Shown: positions 1 to 8,599 of the stretch, piece by piece | How the letters are laid out: every line of letters begins with the position of its first letter | Position numbering within the stretch: the stretch's first letter is position 1 | Origin: Desulfosarcinaceae bacterium | Lineage (GTDB): Bacteria; Desulfobacterota; Desulfobacteria; Desulfobacterales; Desulfosarcinaceae | DNA length: 64,000 bases | Direction of reading: 5' to 3' | NCBI GenBank assembly: GCA_030066015.1 | Contig: JASJCL010000017.1 | Coordinates: 62,001 to 126,000, forward strand | The notes under the pieces: model-generated | What the model saw: the letters and a program-made list of their open reading frames with translations, nothing else | Database searches by the model: none | What the model was told of the DNA's origin: nothing | Program-made: the position numbers and the translations under genes

Positions 1-562
1 TGATGAGGTCATCGCCCTGCCATCGGGCAATCAGTTCACGTGTATAGGCGAACCCCTTATCGATGGGGCCGTAGTTGGGCGAGGGAAAATCGTAGAGCAC
101 TTCGCCCACCACCGCCCGCATGGCGGCGTCACGGGCCGCCTCGGCGACCGCTCCCTCGAAGAGGTACATGTCGCAGAAGCAGGTGGTTCCCGAGCGGATC
201 ATCTCGGCACAGGCCAGAGTGGTGCCGATTCGGACCATCTCAAGATCGAGCTTGGCTTCTGCCGGAAAGATATGGTCGTTGAGCCAGGTCATCAAGGGCA
301 GATCGTCGGCCAGTCCCCGGAAAAGGGTCATGGCAGCGTGGGTATGGGTATTGATCAGGCCAGGCAGGATCAGGCCGCCCCGGGCATCGATGGCGGTGCC
401 GATCTCCCAGTCGCCAAAATCGGCCGACGGCCCGATCGCCAGGATCCGGTCGCCGCCCACGGCCACGGCCCCGTCCTTGATCTCGGTGCCCTTCCCGTCC
501 AGGGTGAGGACCCAGCCGTTGGTGACCAGCAGATCGGCCGTGTGTTCAGTCTCGCTGTGCAC
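1..562 (-). CDS. mtaD: S-adenosylhomocysteine/5'-methylthioadenosine deaminase-like amidohydrolase (3' end outside window)
   Basis: Cytosolic metal-dependent amidohydrolase expected to deaminate S-adenosylhomocysteine, methylthioadenosine or a related nucleoside. Only the first 187 codons are present. After a beta-rich N-terminal domain the sequence shows LPGLINTHTH with the metal ligands His73 and His75, then MTLFRGLADDLPLMTWL, typical of the MtaD/SAH deaminase group, and the SGTTCFCDMY block. The start is taken as GTG at 562, preceded by GAGGAGAG at a good distance; there is no in-frame ATG nearby. The start overlaps the purB stop by 17 bases, so the two are probably translationally coupled in a purine/methyl-cycle operon. 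The exact substrate cannot be told from a fragment. Confidence 0.85.
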   Translation of the reverse strand, partial: MHSETEHTADLLVTNGWVLTLDGKGTEIKDGAVAVGGDRILAIGPSADFGDWEIGTAIDARGGLILPGLINTHTHAAMTLFRGLADDLPLMTWLNDHIFPAEAKLDLEMVRIGTTLACAEMIRSGTTCFCDMYLFEGAVAEAARDAAMRAVVGEVLYDFPSPNYGPIDKGFAYTRELIARWQGDDLI

Positions 563-1931
563 GTTTCTCTCCTCTATCGAAAGTGGGCGTGATGCCGGTG
601 TAGGTCTCCGGCGTGATCCGTTTGAGTTCCACCTTGACCGCCGGCGTCACATCCAAACCATCGATGAAGTTCGCCATGGTATCGGCCGTGATGACCTCGT
701 TGGTGCGGGTCAGGTCGCGCAAGACCTCGTAGGGCTTGGGATAGCCCTCGCGGCGAAGGATGGTCTGGACCGCTTCGGCCACCACCGCCCAATTGGCGGC
801 CAGGTCGCCGGCCAGGGCGGCCTCGTTGAGGAGCAACTTGTCCAGGCCGCGCAGAAGGGAGGTGCAGGCGATGAGGGTGTGGGCCAGGGGCATGCCGAGG
901 TTGCGCAGCACCGTGGAGTCGGTCAGGTCACGCTGGAGGCGGGAGATGGGCAGCTTGGCGGCCAGGTGTTCGCAGAGGGCGTTGGCCACACCCAGGTTGC
1001 CTTCAGCATTCTCGAAATCGATGGGGTTGACCTTGTGGGGCATGGCGCTGCTGCCCACCTCGCCGGCCGTTATCTTCTGCTTGAAATACTCCATGGCGAT
1101 ATAGGTCCACACATCGCGACAAAGATCGACGAGAATGGTGTTGATCCGCTTGAGGGCGTCGCAGAAGCCGGCCAGGTGATCGTAGTGCTCGATCTGGGTG
1201 GTCACCCGCGAGCGGTGGAGGCCGAGGTTATCGTTGACCAGTCGCTCGCCGAAGGCGATCCAGTCGACCTCGGGATAGGCGATGTGATGGGCATTGAAAT
1301 TACCGGTGGCCCCGCCGAATTTGGCCGCCCAGGGAATCTGTCCCGCCTGGGCCAGCTGCTGGTCGAGGCGCTCCACGAAGACCAGGATCTCCTTGCCGAG
1401 GCGCGTGGGTGAGGCTGGCTGCCCGTGCGTGCGGGCCAGCATCGGCACCGCCGACCACTGGGCCGCCCGGTCGGCCAGCGCGTCGCGCACGGCCGTCAAG
1501 CGGGGCAGCAGGACGGAGGTCCACGCCTCCTTGAGGGCCAGTGGACAGGCCGTGTTGTTGATGTCCTGACTGGTGAGGCCGAAGTGGATGAACTCTCCGA
1601 AGCCGGTCAGTTGCAGACGATCGAAATGCTCTTTGAGGAAGTACTCCACCGCTTTGACGTCATGATTGGTCTCGCGCTCGATCGCCTTGACGCGTTGCGC
1701 GTCGGCTTCGCTGAAGTTGGCATACACCGCCCGTAAATTTGAAAAGTGTGCCTCGGGAAAGTCGGCCAGCTGCGGCAGCGGCAGCTCGCACAGGGCGATG
1801 AAGTACTCCACCTCCACCCGCACCCGATAGCGGATCAGGGCGCCTTCCGAGAAGTAATCGGCCAGGGGGGCCGTGGTGCGACGATAGCGCCCGTCCACGG
1901 GCGAGATGGCGTTCAGGCGGGTCAGGGACAT
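546..1931 (-). CDS. purB: Adenylosuccinate lyase
   Basis: Catalyses two fumarate-releasing steps of purine synthesis: SAICAR to AICAR and adenylosuccinate to AMP. The 461-aa protein has the length of the long, E. coli-type PurB. It opens with LNAISPVDGRYR, carries the catalytic-histidine block ARTHGQPASPTRLGKE near residue 170, and the fumarase/aspartase superfamily signature SSAMPHKVNPIDFENAEGN near residue 295. The ATG at 1931 is the first possible start and matches the E. coli-type N-terminus. Its last codons overlap the following deaminase gene. Identification is secure. Confidence 0.97.
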   Translation of the reverse strand: MSLTRLNAISPVDGRYRRTTAPLADYFSEGALIRYRVRVEVEYFIALCELPLPQLADFPEAHFSNLRAVYANFSEADAQRVKAIERETNHDVKAVEYFLKEHFDRLQLTGFGEFIHFGLTSQDINNTACPLALKEAWTSVLLPRLTAVRDALADRAAQWSAVPMLARTHGQPASPTRLGKEILVFVERLDQQLAQAGQIPWAAKFGGATGNFNAHHIAYPEVDWIAFGERLVNDNLGLHRSRVTTQIEHYDHLAGFCDALKRINTILVDLCRDVWTYIAMEYFKQKITAGEVGSSAMPHKVNPIDFENAEGNLGVANALCEHLAAKLPISRLQRDLTDSTVLRNLGMPLAHTLIACTSLLRGLDKLLLNEAALAGDLAANWAVVAEAVQTILRREGYPKPYEVLRDLTRTNEVITADTMANFIDGLDVTPAVKVELKRITPETYTGITPTFDRGEKRAQRD

Positions 1932-2309
1932 GGCAACCTCGCGGCATAGTCCAACTAAATAGGGGTGATGCGCCGAGGCAACTCCGTGCGCGCTGGCCTT
2001 CGACGGTAACGAACCGGTCGGGAAGTATAGAAAATGGTCGCCTCGGGTGTCAAGCCGACAGCCGGGCGGGCGGCGGTTCAGCCCGCAGCCCGCCGCAGCC
2101 CGCTCCCCACGCCGATGGGCAGTCTCCGGCCGGCAGCGGACTGGCGGGCCTCAGGCCGGCGACCGGGCCATCGGCCGCCGCAGGGTTTACAGCGACACAA
2201 AGCGTGCCTAGCATCAGTGTTATTTTCACCTCAGTCCACGTACCAACGCATCGATAGGGCTCATTGCCGACAACACCTCACGTCAGAATATAAAAGGAGG
2301 ACGCCCACC
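1932..2309. other. Divergent intergenic region between purB and the dienelactone hydrolase gene
   Basis: This 378-base gap separates two divergent genes. It is very GC-rich in the middle (around 2050-2180) with many GCCGG and GCCCGC runs, and ends with the strong ribosome binding site AAGGAGG at 2294-2300. I found no convincing sigma-70 promoter, riboswitch or RNA gene in it. Confidence 0.4.
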
Positions 2310-3059
2310 ATGAAACGCCTCTTTCCCTACTTTTTAGCGCTGTCGCTCATCCCCTGGATGGTGTCGACGGCCGCCGCCGAACGTATGCACGTCACCTATC
2401 AGGTGGACGGTAAACCGTATGAAGGTTACTACACCAGTGAGAAACGTGGTGCCCCGCTCGTGCTATTGATTCACGATTGGGATGGTCTCACGGAATATGA
2501 GGTCAAACGCGCCGACATGCTGGCTGAAATGGGCTACGCCGTCTTGGCGGCGGATCTTTTCGGCGCCGGGGTCCGTCCCACGGAGGTCAAGGACAAGCGC
2601 CAGCATACGGGTGAACTCTACAAGGACCGCGAGAAGATGCGGGCGCTGCTCTTTGGCGCTCTCCAGGCCGCCAAGGGATGGGGCGCGGACACCTCCAAGG
2701 CCGTGGCCATGGGATACTGCTTCGGTGGCGCCGCCGTGCTGGAGTTCGCCCGGGCCGGCGCACCCCTCAAAGGGTTCGTGACCTTTCACGGGGGACTCAG
2801 TACGCCCGAGGGCCAGGACTACAGCCAGGCCAAGGGGAAGGTGCTCGTGTTCCACGGGACAGCCGACGCCAATATCACCATGGACCATTTTGCGGTCCTG
2901 GCCAAGGAGCTGGAAACCGCCGGAGTGGCCCACGAAATGGTCACTTACAGCGGCGCTCCCCACGCCTTCACGGTTTTCGGCAGCGACCGTTACCGGGCGG
3001 AAGCCGACACCCAATCGTGGACGCGGTTCACCGCTTTTCTCAAAGAGACCCTAAATTAG
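2310..3059 (+). CDS. Secreted dienelactone hydrolase family protein
   Basis: Alpha/beta hydrolase of the dienelactone hydrolase (DLH) family, 249 aa. An N-terminal signal peptide (MKRLFPYFLALSL...STAAA) suggests export to the periplasm. The nucleophile is the cysteine in GYCFGG (about residue 136), followed by the acid in HGTADANI (about 186) and histidine in APHAF (about 218), giving the Cys-Asp-His triad of the family. The start at 2310 is fixed by AAGGAGG nine bases upstream; the open frame extends further but without a ribosome site. Natural substrate is unknown; most DLH paralogues act on esters or lactones. Its stop overlaps the convergent recD2 stop by nine bases. Confidence 0.88.
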   Translation: MKRLFPYFLALSLIPWMVSTAAAERMHVTYQVDGKPYEGYYTSEKRGAPLVLLIHDWDGLTEYEVKRADMLAEMGYAVLAADLFGAGVRPTEVKDKRQHTGELYKDREKMRALLFGALQAAKGWGADTSKAVAMGYCFGGAAVLEFARAGAPLKGFVTFHGGLSTPEGQDYSQAKGKVLVFHGTADANITMDHFAVLAKELETAGVAHEMVTYSGAPHAFTVFGSDRYRAEADTQSWTRFTAFLKETLN

Positions 3060-5321
3060 CGCCAGGCGCGCATCCAGACGTGTAAAACGGGCCGCCGTCT
3101 TGGCGTTGTTGACCGCCATGGCCAAGGCCCGTTTGCTGCCCACCACGACGACCAGCCGCCGCCCCCGCGTGATCGCTGTGTAGAGCAGATTGCGCTGCAG
3201 CAGAACGTAATGCTGGGTCATAAGGGCCAGGACCACGGCCGGGTATTCCGATCCCTGGGATTTGTGGACCGAGACGGCGTAGGCCAGGACCACTTCGTCG
3301 AGCTCGTGAAATTCATAGGTCAACAGGCGGTCGTCGAAGCCGATCACCACTGCCTGGGTCTCCCTATCCACATGGGCGATGCGCCCGATGTCACCGTTGA
3401 AGATCTCCTTGTCATAATTGTTGCGGATCTGCATCACCTTGTCGCCGATGCGGTAGTGGCGTTCGCCGCGCACCAGGACATCGCCCCGGGGGTTGAGGCG
3501 TTCCTGGAGCACCTGGTTGAGGTGGCCCGCACCGACCAGGCCGCGGTGCATGGGGGTGAGCACCTGGACATCGTCCACCGCATCGACACCGAAGCGCCGG
3601 GGAATCCGCTCCGCCACCAGCGTCGCGATCGTCTCGAGGGCCGACGCCGGCGTCTCCCGCTCGATGAAGAAGAAGTCGCTGTCGCCAGCGATGGGCCGCG
3701 TGATGGGCATCTGGCCGGCATTGATACGATGGGCGTTCACCACGATATGGCTGCGTTGCGCCTGGCGAAAGATCTCGGTCAGCATCACCACCGGGACGAC
3801 GCCGGAGCTGATCATATCGGCCAGCACGCTACCCGCACCGACCGACGGCAACTGGTTGGCATCACCGACGAAGATCAGCGTGGCCTCGGGCGGTACCGCT
3901 TTGAGCAGATGGTGCAGGAGGATGGTATCCATCATCGACGCTTCGTCGATGATGAACAGACCACCGTCCAGCGGCTTCGCGTCATTGCGCTGAAAGCCGC
4001 CCTTTGAAGGACTGTACTCCAGGAGTCGGTGGATGGTCTTGGCCTCCCGGCCGGTGGCCTCGCTCATCCGCTTGGCGGCGCGCCCGGTGGGGGCTGCGAG
4101 GGCGGCCTGGACGCCGAGATATTGAAACAGCTCTAGGATGGCGGTGATAATAGTGGTCTTGCCCGTCCCCGGCCCACCGGTGAGCACCATGAGCTTGCTC
4201 TCCAGAGCGCAGGTCAGGGCCTCCCGCTGACGGGGCGCCAGCTCGATGGGCAGTTGCGCCCCTACAGCGGCCAAGGCCGCTGAAGGGGCTTGGGTGAAGG
4301 TCTGCTGAGGAGTGCGCTGCAGCGCCCGCAGCCGACGGGCGATCTCGGTCTCGCAAAGGTGGTACTTGGCGAGGTATACGGCTGAATCGCTGCGCGATTC
4401 AGCTTGCGAATTGCGCCGCAATTCGGCCGAGGCAGCGGGTCCGGAAACCGCGTGGGGGCTGACGGGCATGCTGTCGGAAGGCACCGCCGGCAGCGGCTCG
4501 ACGACCACCTGGCCGGCATTGGCCAGAACGCCCAGGGCACTGCCCACCGCCGCCCCCGCCACACCGAGCAGCTCGGTGCTGCGCGTGACGAGCGCTTCGA
4601 ACGGGTAGTAAACATGCCCCTCATCGGCGAGCTGGTGCAGAAGGTAGACAATGCCCGCCTGAATGCGCATGGGCGTGTCGTCTGCGAAGCCCAGCTGGCT
4701 GGCGATGCGGTCTGCGGTGACGAAACCGATGCCGAAGATGTCCGAGGCCAGCCGGTAGGGGTTCTCCCTCATCACTTCAAGCGATGCCGACCCGTAGTGC
4801 TTGTATATCTTCACCGCGTAGGTGGTGCTGACGCCATGACCCAGGAGAAATTGCATCACCGTGCGGATCTCCCGCTGGGCGTCCCAGGCCTCACGAATCA
4901 GGGCCACGCGTTTGGGTCCGATGCCGGCCACTTCGGTCAGGCGATCGGGGTCCTCTTCGATGATCTGCAGGGCCGCCTTGCCGAAGTGGGTCACGATGCG
5001 GCCCGCCATGGTAGGACCGATGCCGCGTATGAGGCCCGAGCCCAAGTACTTGCGAATCCCCTGAACCGAGGCCGGCACGGCGGTCTCGTAATGGCCCACT
5101 TGAAACTGCTCGCCGAAGCGGGGATGCTGAATCCAGCGCCCGCGCAGGCGCAGCACCGCGCCGGCGGCAGGCGACATGAGATTGCCGACGATAGTGACCA
5201 ACTCGGGACGCCCCCGGACCTTTAGCTTGGCAACCGTGTAGCCGGTCTTCTCGCTGGTATAGGTGATCCGCTCGAGCTGGCCGCGGAGGGTCACCTCGTC
5301 GGTCTCGTCCGGCGGGGGCAT
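3051..5321 (-). CDS. recD2: RecD2-type DNA helicase with an extra palindrome-encoded linker
   Basis: 5'-3' superfamily 1B DNA helicase of the RecD2/TraA type that works without RecBC. The N-terminal part has an OB-like region (about 5-85) and tandem helix-hairpin-helix motifs (TEVAGIGPKRVALI); the helicase core has Walker A GGPGTGKTT (about 380), Walker B DEASMMD and the late motif VHKSQGSEYP. The start is set at ATG 5321 (MPPPDETDEV), because RecD2 proteins begin directly with this OB-like region and the longer frame would run into trmO. Before the segment AVYLAKYHLCE there is an unusual stretch of about 35 residues rich in Ser, Ala and Arg, encoded partly by two back-to-back inverted repeats (see 4381-4425). 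About 756 aa. Confidence 0.92.
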   Translation of the reverse strand: MPPPDETDEVTLRGQLERITYTSEKTGYTVAKLKVRGRPELVTIVGNLMSPAAGAVLRLRGRWIQHPRFGEQFQVGHYETAVPASVQGIRKYLGSGLIRGIGPTMAGRIVTHFGKAALQIIEEDPDRLTEVAGIGPKRVALIREAWDAQREIRTVMQFLLGHGVSTTYAVKIYKHYGSASLEVMRENPYRLASDIFGIGFVTADRIASQLGFADDTPMRIQAGIVYLLHQLADEGHVYYPFEALVTRSTELLGVAGAAVGSALGVLANAGQVVVEPLPAVPSDSMPVSPHAVSGPAASAELRRNSQAESRSDSAVYLAKYHLCETEIARRLRALQRTPQQTFTQAPSAALAAVGAQLPIELAPRQREALTCALESKLMVLTGGPGTGKTTIITAILELFQYLGVQAALAAPTGRAAKRMSEATGREAKTIHRLLEYSPSKGGFQRNDAKPLDGGLFIIDEASMMDTILLHHLLKAVPPEATLIFVGDANQLPSVGAGSVLADMISSGVVPVVMLTEIFRQAQRSHIVVNAHRINAGQMPITRPIAGDSDFFFIERETPASALETIATLVAERIPRRFGVDAVDDVQVLTPMHRGLVGAGHLNQVLQERLNPRGDVLVRGERHYRIGDKVMQIRNNYDKEIFNGDIGRIAHVDRETQAVVIGFDDRLLTYEFHELDEVVLAYAVSVHKSQGSEYPAVVLALMTQHYVLLQRNLLYTAITRGRRLVVVVGSKRALAMAVNNAKTAARFTRLDARLALI
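4381..4425. repeat. Pair of short palindromes inside recD2
   Basis: Two adjacent near-perfect inverted repeats lie within the recD2 reading frame. The first (4381-4403) has arms GCTGAATCG and CGATTCAGC; the second (4407-4425) has arms CGAATTGCG and CGCAATTCG separated by a single base. Together they look like a REP- or MITE-like small palindromic unit inserted in frame, coding for the linker LRRNSQAESRSDS. I did not find a second copy in the window. Confidence 0.6.
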
Positions 5322-5343
5322 GGGCCCATGCTGTTTCAAGGGG

Positions 5344-5754
5344 TCACACCCAACGGGGCAGGCGCACCTGATCGGGATCGGGCTCGCCGGGAATGAAACC
5401 TTTGATATCCAGGACAGGCGAGCCGTCCAGGGCATCGAGCCCCGCCACGGTCAGGGTCAATCCATCGACGGCCAATAGTTGGCATCGGGTCAGGGCGACA
5501 AGATTGGGCCGTACGGGGGCGTGGGTGGCAAAGACACCCGTGAGGGGGTTGCCGCGATCCCCGCGGGGATATACCTGCAGGGTGCTGCGCCCTTCAGGCG
5601 TATCGTTGTGGTGGAACCAGTAGAGGACCATTATATGGGAGTAGTCTGCCAACCCCAGAAGCGCGTCGGCGTAGGCGGCATCAATTTCGATCCGGCTGGC
5701 GGTGTCGCTGCGGTGGACCCGGCCCACTGGTCGCAGCATCAGGGCATCACGCAT
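5344..5754 (-). CDS. trmO: TrmO/TsaA-like tRNA N6-methyltransferase family protein
   Basis: SAM-dependent methyltransferase of the TsaA (VirR/UPF0066) beta-barrel family; characterised TrmO methylates t6A37 in tRNA to m6t6A. The 136-aa protein shows LRPVGRVHRS at its start, the family-conserved block FATHAPVRPNLVALTRCQLL, and VLDIKGFIP near the end. It is shorter than E. coli TrmO (about 235 aa), matching the archaeal/short form without the C-terminal extension. I chose ATG 5754 because the family similarity starts there; the open frame runs upstream to 5868. It lies 22 bases upstream of recD2 and may be cotranscribed with it. Methylation target is inferred from family only. Confidence 0.8.
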   Translation of the reverse strand: MRDALMLRPVGRVHRSDTASRIEIDAAYADALLGLADYSHIMVLYWFHHNDTPEGRSTLQVYPRGDRGNPLTGVFATHAPVRPNLVALTRCQLLAVDGLTLTVAGLDALDGSPVLDIKGFIPGEPDPDQVRLPRWV

Positions 5755-6008
5755 GGCAAGGGCACTCTCAGGAATCGGGATGGTTGTTGCGGTTGCAGTA
5801 TGCCAAAAGGCCGCTGAAAAGACAATCGGGACCCTGCGCGCCGAGGCGACCGTCCCCCTTGCATTCAACCGCCAAACCGCTTATTTTAGATCCGCAGCAA
5901 TCGAAAAGCGCCTGGCACCAGGCTGCCGCCATGGAGCGAAAAACAGACGCGCAGACGAATGGCCTGGGACCTGTCTCTGACCGCCTAACGATCGAGTGTG
6001 GATTGGCC

Positions 6009-6755
6009 ATGGGGTATGTCTTCGATTTTCATGACGCCAAAGCTTACGAGCGTTGGTGTGAGAATCGTCGCAATCGGCTGGCGGCTGAATTGGAAAGCCG
6101 GTTGATGCTCGACATGCTCAAACCCGCGTCCAATGAAACGGTTCTCGATATCGGCTGCGGCGTCGGCTCCATCCTGCAACCATTACTGGATCAGGATCTC
6201 TCTGTCACCGGTATCGACCCTTCCCCCTACATGCTCGATATCGTCTATGGCCGATTTGAAAACCAGGTGGACCTCTACCGCGGCTATGCCGAAGAGCTGC
6301 CCTTTGACGACAACAGCTTCAACCATGCCTGTTTCTTCACCAGCCTGGAGTTTGTGGAGGATCCCAAGAAGGCCCTTTCGGAAGCCTTTCGCGTGGCCAA
6401 GGACAAGGTCTTTCTCGGCGTCCTCAACCGCTATGCGCTGAAAGGTGTCCAGCGACGCGTGGTGGGGGTCTTCACCCAGACGATCTACAATCGCGCCCAA
6501 TTCTACAGCATCTGGGAGCTCAAACGGATGGTGCGCGCGCTGCTTGGCGATGTGCCCATCCGCTGGCGCACGGTTTGCCTCTTCCCGCGGCCCGAAGGCC
6601 CCATCGTCAGCAGCATTGAACGCTCCGCCCTGGTGCAGCGATGCCCCTTCGGCACCTTCGCCGGCATGGTGGTCACGCTGGTGCCTCGGTTCCGAACGCG
6701 CCCGCTGGCCCTGCGATACCAAGCCAAGCCCTCACCCGGCGCCCTGCCCACCTGA
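6009..6755 (+). CDS. Class I SAM-dependent methyltransferase
   Basis: Rossmann-fold methyltransferase of the UbiE/type 11 group, 248 aa from ATG 6009 (a start at 5931 is possible). Motif I VLDIGCGVGS (residues 45-54) and the acidic end of strand 2 (VTGIDPSPYML) bind SAM; the later ELPFDDNSFNHACFF corresponds to motif II. Substrate unknown. It ends 56 bases before amrS on the same strand, so a joint transcript with the AmmeMemoRadiSam enzyme is likely. No ribosome site strongly separates the two candidate starts. Confidence 0.8.
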   Translation: MGYVFDFHDAKAYERWCENRRNRLAAELESRLMLDMLKPASNETVLDIGCGVGSILQPLLDQDLSVTGIDPSPYMLDIVYGRFENQVDLYRGYAEELPFDDNSFNHACFFTSLEFVEDPKKALSEAFRVAKDKVFLGVLNRYALKGVQRRVVGVFTQTIYNRAQFYSIWELKRMVRALLGDVPIRWRTVCLFPRPEGPIVSSIERSALVQRCPFGTFAGMVVTLVPRFRTRPLALRYQAKPSPGALPT

Positions 6756-6811
6756 TCTCGTATGGCGGCGAGTGGAACCGATTGGCCGCGACATCGCCAG
6801 GAGGTGCACTG

Positions 6812-7849
6812 ATGGAAGCCCAGCTTTACGATCGTCTTGAAAATGACAAGGTGCACTGCCGCCTCTGTAGTCAGGACTGCGTGATCACCCCGGGGCGGCG
6901 GGGCAAATGCGGGGTCCGCGAGAACCGGGACGGCACCTTGGTGAGTCTGGTGTATGGCCGGGTAATTGCGGCCAACGTGGATCCCATCGAGAAAAAACCC
7001 CTCTACCATCTGCTACCGGGCAGTCTCAGCTTCTCCATTGCCACGGTGGGCTGCAATCTGCGGTGTCGCTTCTGCCAAAATGCCGACATCGCCCAGATGC
7101 CCAGGGATTCGGCGGGCCGAATCACGGGTCGCTCTCAGACGCCGGCGGAGATCGTGGCCGCCGCCAAGGCCCACGACTGCGCCAGCATCGCCTATACCTA
7201 CACCGAACCCACCATCTATTTCGAGTTCGCCCACGATACCGCCCGCGAAGCCCGCGCCGTCGGGCTGAAGAACGTGTGGGTTACCAATGGCGCCATGAGT
7301 GCCGACGCGCTGGCGATGGCGGCCCCATACCTGGATGCGGCCAACGTGGATCTGAAGGCCTTCAGCGACAGCTTCTACCGCCAATTGTGCGGTGCCCGGC
7401 TGGACCCGGTCCTGAGGACCCTGCGGGAAATGAAGCAGCGGGGGATCTGGGTGGAGGTGACCACGCTGCTCATCCCCGGTCTCAACGATGACGAGGACGA
7501 ACTCGCCCGCTTGGCAACCTTCATTGTCGAGGATCTGGGCCCAGACACCCCATGGCACGTGAGCCGTTTTCACCCCACCTATCAACTCACCGACCGCCCC
7601 CCCACCCCTGTGGAGACGATTCTCAACGCCCGCCGAATCGGTCTGGCGGCGGGGCTGCGCTATGTTTACTGCGGCAATATCCCGGGCCGGGGCGGGGAGG
7701 ACACCATCTGCTGGACGTGCGGCCAGCCGCTCGTTGAACGAACCGGTTTTACCATCCAACGCAATCGTGTAGCGGGAGGCCGCTGCCCCTATTGTCGCGC
7801 ATCCGTGGCGGGTGTGGGGATGGACAGCGCTTCCGGACAATCCCACTGA
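6812..7849 (+). CDS. amrS: AmmeMemoRadiSam system radical SAM enzyme
   Basis: Radical SAM protein of the AmrS family (related to pyruvate-formate-lyase activating enzymes), 345 aa. The [4Fe-4S]-SAM motif CxxxCxxC is CNLRCRFC at Cys81, Cys85 and Cys88. An additional N-terminal cysteine set (HCRLCSQDC and GKCGVREN) and a C-terminal pair (TCGQP, CPYCRA) are typical of the family. ATG 6812 follows GGAGGTG. In other genomes this enzyme is linked to Memo and AMMECR1 homologues; neither is in this window. Biochemical function of the system is unknown; the family assignment is secure. Confidence 0.9.
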   Translation: MEAQLYDRLENDKVHCRLCSQDCVITPGRRGKCGVRENRDGTLVSLVYGRVIAANVDPIEKKPLYHLLPGSLSFSIATVGCNLRCRFCQNADIAQMPRDSAGRITGRSQTPAEIVAAAKAHDCASIAYTYTEPTIYFEFAHDTAREARAVGLKNVWVTNGAMSADALAMAAPYLDAANVDLKAFSDSFYRQLCGARLDPVLRTLREMKQRGIWVEVTTLLIPGLNDDEDELARLATFIVEDLGPDTPWHVSRFHPTYQLTDRPPTPVETILNARRIGLAAGLRYVYCGNIPGRGGEDTICWTCGQPLVERTGFTIQRNRVAGGRCPYCRASVAGVGMDSASGQSH

Positions 7850-7938
7850 GGCCATTCGGCCACGACAGCCACAACGGGCCGGTGCCATCCGGTACCAGAC
7901 TCACCATAGCCGGCAACCTGCGCCGGAAAGGTAGAAAA

Positions 7939-8100
7939 ATGGGGAAATATCTTGGATATGTGATCCTGATCCTCACCCTCCTGTTCGCTCTGGAGTGGTT
8001 CCAGGTTGTCGACGTCCCGGTGCTGGAGATACCCGATTACCTGTCGGGGAAACGGGATATGGTCGAGTCCACCGAAGCGGTATTGGATCAGATGGAGTGA
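7939..8100 (+). CDS. 53-aa single-pass membrane peptide
   Basis: Small protein with one hydrophobic segment (residues about 4-22, YLGYVILILTLLFALEWF) and a charged tail ending in DMVESTEAVLDQME. GGAAAGG precedes the ATG by about nine bases, and codon use is like the neighbours, which supports a real gene. It follows amrS by 89 bases and may belong to the same transcript. No family recognised. Confidence 0.6.
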   Translation: MGKYLGYVILILTLLFALEWFQVVDVPVLEIPDYLSGKRDMVESTEAVLDQME

Positions 8101-8599
8101 GCGGCGGACGGATCGAGATCCTCCCGTCCGGTCGCGCCGCATCGCCCTCCGGTCGCACAGGGACCCGACCACCGTTTTGACACCCGTTCAAGCGTGGTGT
8201 AGAAATCGCGTATGGTTCCTTTCAGTTTCGACCGCGTTGCCCGTTCTTGGCAACGTGGGTGTACCCAATTCGCTGCTTCATCGGCCCGTTGAAACGGTTG
8301 CTGCGTCGATGCTGCGATTCTCCTGTCGATTACGTCTCCTTCGCTGAACTGGCCCAAGTGTCCAGATCGCCCTCTCTCTTTCCAACGCCGTACCGAAGTT
8401 GACCCAGGCGGTTTCCACCGATGGCGCCCCTTTCCTCGTCCGGTTGGCCGATCACCGAACGAATAACCGCGGGGTGGCGAATACAACGCGGGAATGCGTC
8501 ACCTGTTCCTCATCACGGCGGATGCGGGCGAGCGGCGGTGTCCGGTTTCCACCTACTGCCGACTGCCGGCTCCATCGACAGCGATAGGAGGAGAAGAAG
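8101..8599. other. 499-base non-coding stretch before the DUF362 gene
   Basis: No reading frame here has a plausible ribosome site or recognisable protein. The only notable element is a sigma-70-like promoter at 8177-8205, which would give a leader of about 390 bases. I see no obvious riboswitch fold. Confidence 0.35.
8177..8205 (+). promoter_or_regulatory. Candidate sigma-70 promoter for the DUF362 gene
   Basis: A perfect -35 box TTGACA (8177-8182) is followed after 17 bases by TAGAAA (8200-8205; four of six matches). It points to the DUF362 gene, but the start codon is nearly 400 bases downstream, so the assignment is tentative. Confidence 0.4.

Noticed and set aside
120-1412. 430-codon frame opposite purB and the deaminase
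   Set aside because: Crosses two confidently identified genes on the other strand and has no recognisable protein features.
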